In this document: positions 55,814-64,000 of the stretch, one piece after another | How positions within the stretch are numbered: position 1 is the first letter of the stretch | Layout: each line of letters opens with the position of its first letter | From: Neisseriaceae bacterium JH1-16 | Lineage (GTDB): Bacteria; Pseudomonadota; Gammaproteobacteria; Burkholderiales; Chromobacteriaceae | Assembly: GCA_025989215.1 (NCBI GenBank) | Contig: JAPDNP010000008.1 | Location: forward strand, 124,001 to 188,000 | Length of the DNA: 64,000 nt | Direction: 5' to 3' | The notes under the pieces: model-generated | The model's input: the letters and a program-made list of their open reading frames with translations, nothing else | What the model was told of the DNA's origin: nothing | Databases searched by the model: none | Made by a program: the position numbers and the translations under genes

Positions 55814-56733
55814 CAGACGCCCAAGCGGGTGCCGGCCAGTGCCGGGCGCCCGGCGATGAAGTCGCGCGCCGCCAGCCGCTTGCCGCCCGGCGCCTGCAGC
55901 GCGGTGATGCGCACCGCACCTTCGCCCGCCGCCACCACCACGCCGTCCGCATCGGCCGCCAGCACCGTGCCCGGTTCGCCCTGCCCGGCCACCGCTTCGG
56001 CCAACCACAGCTTCAGCGGTTCGCCGCCGAGCAGCGTCGCCGCGCCCGGCACCGGGTTGAACGCACGGATGCGCCGCGCCAGTTCCTGAGCCGGCTGGCT
56101 CCAATCGAGCTGCGCCTCGGCCTTGGACAGCTTCTGCGCATAGGTGACGCCCTCTTCCGGCTGCTTCACCGGGCTCAGGCCATCGAGCTTGGCCAGCGTG
56201 TCGACGATGGCGTGCGCACCGGTTTCGGCCAACTTGTCGTGCAGGCTGGCGCCGGTCTCGTCGGCGGTGATCGCCACCGGGTGGATGCTCAGCATGTCGC
56301 CAGTGTCAAGGCCGACGTCCATCTGCATGATGGTGATGCCGGTTTCGGCATCGCCCGCCTCGATCGCGCGCTGGATCGGCGCTGCACCACGCCAGCGCGG
56401 CAGCAAGGACGCATGGATGTTCAGGCAGCCGCGCGCCGGGATTTCCAGCACGGCCTTCGGCAGGATCAGCCCGTAGGCGGCCACCACCATCAGCTCGGCA
56501 CCAATCTCGGCGAGCATCGTCTGTGCCTCGTCGTTACGCAGGCTGAGCGGCTGCTCGACGCGCAGGCCGTGCTCCAGCGCCAGCGCCTTCACCGGGCTCG
56601 GCTTCAGCTTCATGCCACGTCCGGCCGGGCGGTCCGGCTGGGTCAGCACCAGCGCAATCTCGTGACCGGCGGCAAGCAGCGCAGCCAGCGCCTGGGCGGC
56701 GAATTCGGGGGTGCCGGCAAAAATCAGCTTCAT
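55813..56733 (-). CDS. fmt: Methionyl-tRNA formyltransferase
   Basis: Formylates initiator Met-tRNA. The 306 residues start [20 protein letters not shown]. The folate-binding region is [40 protein letters not shown], with catalytic Asn-His-Asp in NIHASLLP and [11 protein letters not shown], and the C-terminal OB fold ends GTRLGV. The stop codon abuts a palindromic element, so the last residues may have been set by the insertion. def lies 83 bp upstream on the same strand, the classical def-fmt pair. Three 9-mer copies lie in it or its leader (55996, 56224, 56783). Confidence 0.96.
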   Translation of the reverse strand: MKLIFAGTPEFAAQALAALLAAGHEIALVLTQPDRPAGRGMKLKPSPVKALALEHGLRVEQPLSLRNDEAQTMLAEIGAELMVVAAYGLILPKAVLEIPARGCLNIHASLLPRWRGAAPIQRAIEAGDAETGITIMQMDVGLDTGDMLSIHPVAITADETGASLHDKLAETGAHAIVDTLAKLDGLSPVKQPEEGVTYAQKLSKAEAQLDWSQPAQELARRIRAFNPVPGAATLLGGEPLKLWLAEAVAGQGEPGTVLAADADGVVVAAGEGAVRITALQAPGGKRLAARDFIAGRPALAGTRLGV

Positions 56734-56816
56734 GGAATCCCTGCTAAATGAATCGGGGGCAGCGCACGGCTACCCCCGGGGGTTCGGCCAAGCTCGGCGC
56801 CCTCGGGCGCCCGGGC

Positions 56817-57320
56817 TCAGAGGTTATTGCGTTCCTGCTTCTTCAGCTTGGTCTTGATGCGATCCTGCTTCATCTTCGACAGGTATTCGACGAACACCTT
56901 GCCGTTGAGGTGGTCGATCTCGTGCTGGATGCAGATCGCCAACAGGCCGTGCGCCTCCAGCTCGAACGGCTGGCCGTCGCGCCCCAGCGCGCGCACCTTC
57001 ACGTGCTCGGCACGGGTCACCTTGTCGTAGATGCCGGGCACCGACAGGCAGCCTTCCTCGTAGACGATCTCGCCGTCCTTCTCGAGGATCTCCGGGTTGA
57101 CGAAGGCGGTCAGCTCGGTGTGATCCTCGGACAGGTCGATCACCACCACGCGCTCGTGCACATTGACCTGGGTCGCCGCCAGGCCGATACCCCGCGCGGC
57201 GTACATGGTCTCGCCCATGTCGTCGATCAGCGTGCGGATGCGCTCGTCCACCGCGGCGACCGGCTTGGCCACCTTGTGCAGGCGTTCATCGGGATAATGC
57301 AAAATGTTCAGCAGGGCCAT
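56817..57320 (-). CDS. def: Peptide deformylase
   Basis: Removes the formyl group from nascent proteins. 167 residues from ATG 57320 ([21 protein letters not shown]). Motif 1 is GIGLAATQV, motif 2 EEGCLSVPG (metal Cys) and motif 3 [12 protein letters not shown] (HEIDH). The basic tail [15 protein letters not shown] is usual for E. coli-like Def. A 57368 start is less likely. Divergent from dprA over about 210 bp of AT-richer DNA. Confidence 0.97.
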   Translation of the reverse strand: MALLNILHYPDERLHKVAKPVAAVDERIRTLIDDMGETMYAARGIGLAATQVNVHERVVVIDLSEDHTELTAFVNPEILEKDGEIVYEEGCLSVPGIYDKVTRAEHVKVRALGRDGQPFELEAHGLLAICIQHEIDHLNGKVFVEYLSKMKQDRIKTKLKKQERNNL

Positions 57321-57530
57321 GCGCCTTATCGCTCCAGTGCTTGTCGTTGCCGCCAGGCATTCCGACAATTATGATGTTTGAATATTTAGGCTAGCGAGCC
57401 AGGCGCCGTGATCCAGCGCTTTTCATTTATATTGGGGCACTCTTCGTGCGTAAAAGTATTATAACGCCCCTTTTCGTGCTGATCCTCGGCCAAACCATGC
57501 CGATCGTCGCGATGCCCCCACGGAGCCCCC

Positions 57531-58607
57531 ATGTCCACCCCGCATGATTGGCTGACTCTGGCCCTGACCCCCGGCGTCGGCCCAGTCGGCTTTCTGAAGC
57601 TGATCGACGCGTTCGGCTCGGCCGCTACCGCCTGTGGCGCCAGCCGCAGCCAGCTCGAACCCTTGATCGGCCGCGAGGCTGCCGACGCGCTCAAAGCCGA
57701 CAGCGCCGCCGAATCGGTCGCCGCCGCGCTGGCCTGGGCCGAACATCCCGGCTGCAGCCTGATGACGCTGCTCGACGACGACTACCCGCCCGCCCTGGCC
57801 GAAAGCCACGGCCCGCCGCCCTTGTTGTTCCTGCGCGGCCAACGCGAGCTGCTGGCCCGGCCGATGCTGGCCCTGGTCGGCAGCCGCCACGCCACGCCGC
57901 AGGGTTGCCGCGACGCCGAAGCATTCGCCGCGGGTCTCGCCGGTGCCGGCTATACCGTAGTATCGGGCCTGGCCGCCGGCGTCGACGCCGCCGCCCACCG
58001 CGGCGCGCTGACGCAGCCGGCCAGCACCGTGGCGGTGATCGGCACCGGCATCGACCGGGTCTACCCGGCCGGTAACCGAGAGCTGGCGCAGCAGATCGCA
58101 GATCAAGGCTTGATCATCTCCGAGTTCGCGCTGGGTATCCGGCCGCTGGCGGGCAATTTCCCGCGCCGCAACCGCGTCATCGCGGCACTATCGCGCGGCT
58201 GTCTGGTGGTGGAGGCCAGCGTCGACTCCGGCTCGCTGATCACCGCGCGGCTCGCCGCCGAGGCCGGCCGAGAGGTGCTGGCGATCCCCGGCTCGATTCA
58301 CAACCCGCAGGCGCGTGGCTGCCATCGTTTGTTAAAGGAAGGGGCGAAGCTGGTCGAAACGGTCGACGACGTGCTCGACGAAGTCGGTCGGCCGGGCGTA
58401 CCGTTGGTCAGGCGCCGTGCCGTAACGCCCGCACAGCCAGAGGAGACGCCGCTGCTGGCCGCGCTCGGCTTCGAACCGGTCGACGCCGACACGCTGGCCG
58501 GGCGCCTCGGGTTGACGACCCCTCAGGTTTACGCGATGCTGCTTGAGCAGGAACTGGCCGGTCGGGTCGCGAGTCTTCCCGGTGGCCGTTTTCAGCGTCT
58601 TGGCTGA
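57531..58607 (+). CDS. dprA: DNA-processing protein DprA (Smf)
   Basis: Loads RecA on incoming single-stranded DNA during natural transformation. 358 residues. A SAM-like N-terminal domain (HDWLTLALTPGVGPVGFLKLIDAFG) is followed by a Rossmann-like core (ALVGSRHATPQGCRDAEAFAAGLAGAGYTVVSGLAAGVDAAAHRGAL, GTGIDRVYPAGNRELA, FPRRNRVIAALSRGCLVVEA, SGSLITARLAAEAGREVLAIPGSI). A C-terminal winged-helix/DML1 domain (LLAALGFEPVDADTLAGRLGLTTPQVYAMLLEQELAG) ends the protein. Supports natural competence together with the pilin and the repeated 9-mer in this window. It precedes smg and topA. Confidence 0.96.
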   Translation: MSTPHDWLTLALTPGVGPVGFLKLIDAFGSAATACGASRSQLEPLIGREAADALKADSAAESVAAALAWAEHPGCSLMTLLDDDYPPALAESHGPPPLLFLRGQRELLARPMLALVGSRHATPQGCRDAEAFAAGLAGAGYTVVSGLAAGVDAAAHRGALTQPASTVAVIGTGIDRVYPAGNRELAQQIADQGLIISEFALGIRPLAGNFPRRNRVIAALSRGCLVVEASVDSGSLITARLAAEAGREVLAIPGSIHNPQARGCHRLLKEGAKLVETVDDVLDEVGRPGVPLVRRRAVTPAQPEETPLLAALGFEPVDADTLAGRLGLTTPQVYAMLLEQELAGRVASLPGGRFQRLG

Positions 58608-58642
58608 TGTCCAAGCCATCTTTTCCCCCGCTGCGAGATGTA

Positions 58643-59101
58643 ATGTTTGACGTATTAGTGTTCCTCCTCGAAGAGTATCAGGATCTTGACACCTGCCCCG
58701 AGCGGGAAGACCTGTCGCGCCACCTGTCGGCTGCCGGCTTCGAAGACGAGGACATCGACGATGCCCTGAACTGGCTCGACTCGCTGTCCGAGCTGGGCGA
58801 GGAAGCCTATGCCGGCGCCAACGAGGGCGCGAGCCTGCGCCTGTATGCCGAGGCCGAAATCAAGCGCCTGCCGACCTCGGTGCGCGGCCTGCTGCAGTTT
58901 CTGGAAGAAGAAGGCGGCCTGACCCCGGCACAGCGCGAGCTGACCATCGATCGGCTGTTGGCGCTGCCCGACGACGAGATCAGCGTCCAGGCGGCCAAGC
59001 TGGTCGCGCTGATGGTGCTGTGGAGCCAGAAGGCCGAGCTGCCCTTCCTGCTCGGCGAAGACTTGCTGGCCGTGATTCACGGCGAACCGACCATGCAGTA
59101 A
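58643..59101 (+). CDS. smg: Smg/DUF494 family protein
   Basis: 152 residues from ATG 58643 (MFDVLVFLLEEYQDLDTCP), the family start; an ATG at 58607 that overlaps the dprA stop would add 12 residues. FEDEDIDDALNWLDSL and SVRGLLQFLEEEGGLTPAQRELTIDRLLALPDDEI are typical. The function of Smg is unknown; dprA-smg-topA order is widely conserved in proteobacteria. Confidence 0.9.
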   Translation: MFDVLVFLLEEYQDLDTCPEREDLSRHLSAAGFEDEDIDDALNWLDSLSELGEEAYAGANEGASLRLYAEAEIKRLPTSVRGLLQFLEEEGGLTPAQRELTIDRLLALPDDEISVQAAKLVALMVLWSQKAELPFLLGEDLLAVIHGEPTMQ

Positions 59102-59219
59102 TGGCCTACGCGCCGACATGGTTGCAATATCCCGTTTCGACCCCAAGCTTGCAGGGGGGCGGTGGCTGCTCTACCATCCCGCCCCAACTGACCAAAGCGG
59201 TCGATAACGAACACCCCCG

Positions 59220-59250
59220 ACAAGAGCGCCCCTTGCGCTCTTGTTTTCTT
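59220..59250 (+). terminator. Terminator between smg and topA
   Basis: ACAAGAGCGC and GCGCTCTTGT form a 10-bp stem, then TTTCTTT. It could end the dprA-smg transcript or act as a leader control for topA. Confidence 0.82.
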
Positions 59251-59310
59251 TGACGGATACAGGATGTGTCAGCCTGCGCCACCCGCGCAGGTTCAATGGT
59301 GCACGCAGAC

Positions 59311-61626
<2,316 letters not shown>

Positions 61627-61702
61627 GCCTGGCCAGGGCTTGGCCTACCCATTATGGCTTGCCAAGCCTTTGATTTTATTCAGCAACACGGAGGTTCTCT
61701 CC

Positions 61703-61830
61703 TATAATGTGTTCATGGGGCGTGGTTGGCCCCTTGCTGAAAGGCCAAGGTGATCTTGGCCAGTACGGCGCCACGACGGGCCGGAATGCCTTCTCAGGCA
61801 TATCAAACGCCGCCGCAAGGCGGCGTTTGC
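61703..61830 (+). ncRNA. Candidate structured RNA or leader with its own TATAAT
   Basis: A perfect TATAAT at 61703-61708 precedes about 120 bases of dense secondary structure. GGGG/CCCC pairs around 61717-61733. A perfect 7-bp hairpin GGCCAAG-GTGAT-CTTGGCC lies at 61743-61761. ATGCC/GGCAT follows (61788-61802), and a perfect 10-bp stem AAACGCCGCC-GCAA-GGCGGCGTTT (61805-61828) closes the region. No clear T run follows the last stem. No open frame or known riboswitch, 6S, 4.5S or tmRNA core is recognised. It ends 37 bp before the next ATG, so it is either a small RNA or a 5' leader of that gene. Confidence 0.45.
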
Positions 61831-61865
61831 TATGGGCGCTCGCCAGCGATGTGCGGTATTCCACA

Positions 61866-62255
61866 ATGAAGATCAACAGCCAATACTTGTTCAGCGGCGC
61901 GACGGTGCTCGCCGTCATCTTCTTTGCCACTGAAGCCTGGCCGCTGTTGGCGGTGGTGTTGCTGGTGATGTTTGCCGGCCTGGTGCTGGCCGATCGCGAA
62001 CAGTTGGCGACGATCGGCCGCGATGCCGATGCCGCCGCGATGTTCGTGGCCCGCCACGACCGGCCATTGTTGTCGCTCGACCACTTCCGTGGCCACGAGC
62101 TGATCGGTTACCGATCCGGCTACCCGGTGTACCGCACTCTGGCAGCACGCGGTTCGCGCTGGGAGCTGATCGGGCACGAGGACGAGTTAGGTGAGTTACC
62201 CCGGGATACCATTCGTGTATTTCCCGGTTTCGTCTATCGTCGTCTGGACGACTGA
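61866..62255 (+). CDS. Small membrane-anchored hypothetical protein
   Basis: 129 residues from ATG 61866: two adjacent N-terminal hydrophobic segments (YLFSGATVLAVIFFATEAWPLLAVVLLVMFAGLVLA), then a soluble part with beta character (DHFRGHELIGYRSGYPVYRTLAARGSRWELIGHEDELGE to VFPGFVYRRLDD). Not recognised. The structured region at 61703-61830 may be its leader. Confidence 0.75.
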   Translation: MKINSQYLFSGATVLAVIFFATEAWPLLAVVLLVMFAGLVLADREQLATIGRDADAAAMFVARHDRPLLSLDHFRGHELIGYRSGYPVYRTLAARGSRWELIGHEDELGELPRDTIRVFPGFVYRRLDD

Positions 62256-62285
62256 ACGCCCGACGTCACGACGTTCGGTCAACCC

Positions 62286-62311
62286 ACCCCCGGCTGCAGC
62301 CGGGGGTTTCA
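62286..62311 (+). terminator. Terminator after the small membrane gene
   Basis: ACCCCCGGC, TGCA, GCCGGGGGT, then TTCATTT. Confidence 0.82.
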
Positions 62312-62366
62312 TTTCACCCTGCCGCCGCGCTAAGCTGTCAGCAGCCAACCACCGCGGTGACCCTGC

Positions 62367-62660
62367 ATGGCCGACTTTGCCCGCTTCTACCGCTACTACC
62401 TCGGCGAGCACGCCACACCGGCCTGCCGCTACCTGCATTTCGTCGGCAGCAGCTTAGTGCTGCTGGTCCTGCTGGCCACGCTGATTACCCGCCACTGGGC
62501 GCTGCTGTGGCTGGCGCCGCTGGCCGGCTATGGCTGCGCCTGGATCGGCCATTTCTTCTTCGAACACAACCGCCCCGCCACCTTCCGCCACCCGTGGCTG
62601 AGCCTCGCCGCCGACTGGGTGATGTACGCCCAGATGCTGCGCGGCCACCACTGGCGTTAA
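62367..62660 (+). CDS. DUF962/Mpo1-like membrane protein
   Basis: 97 residues. YYLGEHATPACRYLHFVGSS and GHFFFEHNRPATFRHPWLSLAADWVMY match DUF962, whose yeast member Mpo1 is a dioxygenase for 2-hydroxy fatty acids. The His residues in YLHFVG, IGHFFFEHN and FRHP are the candidate iron ligands. Three hydrophobic segments. Bacterial substrate unknown. Confidence 0.86.
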   Translation: MADFARFYRYYLGEHATPACRYLHFVGSSLVLLVLLATLITRHWALLWLAPLAGYGCAWIGHFFFEHNRPATFRHPWLSLAADWVMYAQMLRGHHWR

Positions 62661-62787
62661 AGCACCGCCTGCACGGCGTTGCGACGGCCCTACCCGGCCT
62701 CTGGGCAAGGCCCGGTAACCCGGGCAGGAGTCCGGCCCGACGGCCGCTCAGCCCCACTCACTGCCGCAAGCTTGGCCGAACCCGTTC

Positions 62788-63171
62788 TCAGCCGAACAGC
62801 ACCAGCGCCCACATCGCCGCCAGGTTCACCAAACCGAGCATCTGCGCCGCGCTGCCCAGATCCTTGGCGCGCTTGGCGAGCGGATGGCGCTCCAGCGAGA
62901 TGCGGTCGACGGTCGCCTCGATCGCCGAATTGAACAGCTCGATCACCAGCGTCGCCAGCGAACTGGCCACCAGGATGGCGCGTTCGACGCGGCTGGCGTC
63001 GATGACGAAGGCGAGCGGAATCAGGATGGCGGCCAACAGCAACAACTGGCGGAACGCCGCCTCGTGGCGAAACGCGGCCGCGAGGCCGTCGACGGAGTAG
63101 CCGAAGGCATTGAACAAACGCTTGAGGCCGGTCTTGCCCTTGAACGGGCTATCGGAATCGGGGGTGGTCAT
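62788..63171 (-). CDS. dgkA: Diacylglycerol kinase (DgkA)
   Basis: 127 residues with three membrane helices. FNAFGYSVDGLAAAFRHEAAFRQLLLLAAILIPLAF, VIELFNSAIEATVDRISLERHPLAKRAKDLGSAAQMLGL contains the catalytic ELFNSAIEAxVD and KxAKDxGSAA motifs. It recycles diacylglycerol from osmoregulated glycan or LPS modification reactions. One 9-mer copy (62772) lies just past the stop. Confidence 0.96.
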   Translation of the reverse strand: MTTPDSDSPFKGKTGLKRLFNAFGYSVDGLAAAFRHEAAFRQLLLLAAILIPLAFVIDASRVERAILVASSLATLVIELFNSAIEATVDRISLERHPLAKRAKDLGSAAQMLGLVNLAAMWALVLFG

Positions 63172-63234
63172 CGGAATGCTGGCCGCCCAGGCGGGCGGCG
63201 GGGCTGATCGAAATGGCGACTAGGATACCACCGC

Positions 63235-64000
63235 TCAGGATGGCGTCATCCCCAGCGCGTGGCGCGGGCTCGGTGCGCCGGGCAGCCATTCCAGCCGCTT
63301 GTCGAAGGCCGGGCTGACCCAGGCGCTGCCGGCGCCGTCGATCAACAGCACATAGGGCGTGCCGAAACGCGCGGCGTAGCGACCGGCGCCAGCCACACCG
63401 GCGAAGTAGATCGGCTTGCTCGCCACATCGGAGCGGGTGCCGGCCTCCGGGCCGGCCGGCATCAGCACGGTGACCGCCTCGAGCTTGCAGTCGGTGTTGC
63501 CGTCGCGTGGGTCGACCAGATGGCAGTGGCGTCGCCCCTGGTCGCTGAAGAAGCGCTGGTAGTCGCCCGAGGTGCCGACCGCCTCACCGTTGGCCAAGGT
63601 CAGCACCGCCATCGCCTCGTTCTTGCGCGGGTGCTGGATGCCGACCTTCCACGGCGTGCCGTCCGGCTTCTTGCCCAGCGCGATCACATTGCCGCCGATA
63701 TTGACCAGCGCCGAGCGCACGCCGGCCGCCAGCAACTCGCGGCGCGCCCGATCGAGCGCCCAGCCCTTGGCGTAGCCGCCGAAGTCGAGCGACAGGTCGC
63801 GGTTGCGGCTGCTGAGCAGGCCGTCCTTGATGGTGAGATCGGTGAGACTGGGGCGGCTGGCGGTGAGGCGCTGCAGCTCGGCCGGGTCGGGGATGACCGG
63901 CGCGAAGCTGTCGGCGTGAAAGCCCCACAGCGCCACCAGGCGGCCGATGCCCGGCGCGAACAGGCCGTCCGACCAGGCCTCGAAGCGGGCGCCGTCACGG
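63235..64000 (-). CDS. apbE: FAD:protein FMN transferase ApbE (5' end outside window)
   Basis: Flavinyl transferase that attaches FMN to Thr of proteins such as NqrB/C and RnfG. The frame stays open to the last base, with RFEAWSDGLFAPGIGRLVALWGFH upstream of the first Val/Met codon, so the true start is beyond the window. Visible motifs: SLDFGGYAKGWALDRARREL, ALVNIGGNVIALGKKPDG, VGIQHPRKNEAMAVLTLANGEAVGTSGDYQRFF and HLVDPRDGNT. At least 255 residues are present. The family's N-terminal lipobox or signal peptide cannot be seen. Confidence 0.93.
   Translation of the reverse strand, partial: RDGARFEAWSDGLFAPGIGRLVALWGFHADSFAPVIPDPAELQRLTASRPSLTDLTIKDGLLSSRNRDLSLDFGGYAKGWALDRARRELLAAGVRSALVNIGGNVIALGKKPDGTPWKVGIQHPRKNEAMAVLTLANGEAVGTSGDYQRFFSDQGRRHCHLVDPRDGNTDCKLEAVTVLMPAGPEAGTRSDVASKPIYFAGVAGAGRYAARFGTPYVLLIDGAGSAWVSPAFDKRLEWLPGAPSPRHALGMTPS

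Noticed and set aside
61676-61930. 84-codon leftward open frame over the candidate structured RNA
   Set aside because: No ribosome binding site, no family similarity, and it runs through the perfect stems.

Overview
The window is a GC-rich (about 65 % by eye), densely packed chromosomal segment. Gene content and order point to a betaproteobacterium of the Neisseriales, most likely the Chromobacteriaceae. The markers are ftsY-ftsE-ftsX-rpoH, a PglL-type pilin glycosyltransferase beside a type IV pilin, def-fmt-htpX-rsmB-DUF4390-ntrY-ntrX, dprA-smg-topA, and a NtrX that has lost its ATPase motif. This placement is inferred from gene content, not from a database search. No phage, complete insertion sequence or CRISPR array is visible.

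Layout: 1-3.6 kb holds protein targeting, division and heat-shock sigma factor genes, with a CIRCE operator over the rpoH promoter. 3.7-6.3 kb is pglL plus a pilin. 6.5-13.5 kb carries bioA, a conserved hypothetical gene, proB, ruvB and ribB; the ribB FMN riboswitch has a repeat element lodged inside it. 13.6-18.8 kb has a decayed DUF2145 gene pair, a NYN-domain gene, ruvA, ruvC and the MurU-AmgK peptidoglycan-recycling pair. 18.8-23.6 kb is lptD-surA-pdxA. 23.6-28.1 kb is a two-gene biosynthetic unit: a Pls/PosA-type membrane NRPS and its phosphopantetheinyl transferase. 28.3-36 kb contains kefF-kefC, a 1,282-residue flavin/Fe-S dehydrogenase, an RquA-like rhodoquinone methyltransferase and a His-rich exported peptide. 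36-49 kb is mostly single housekeeping genes (DMT exporter, HIT, sulfurtransferase, xthA, pyrE, three tRNA-Lys, cutA, fxsA, dps, tonB-like, thioesterase, TlpA-like, moeB). 49.4-57.3 kb is a long leftward operon from def to ntrX. 57.5-64 kb has dprA, smg, topA, a candidate structured RNA, small membrane genes, dgkA and a partial apbE.

The most striking signal is not a gene. The 9-mer TTGGCCGAA (or its complement TTCGGCCAA) occurs 42 times by eye. Base composition predicts less than one. It lies on both strands, in genes and between them, and inside genes it usually forces the uncommon Leu codon TTG in a Leu-Ala-Glu triplet. It behaves like a DNA uptake sequence and shares 6 of 10 positions with the Neisseria DUS. 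dprA and a type IV pilin are in the same window.

The second theme is a family of short palindromic MITE-like elements. One copy sits inside the FMN riboswitch, one ends on the fmt stop codon, one lies upstream of dps, one more distant relative follows proB, and an unrelated family separates ruvC from ruvA.
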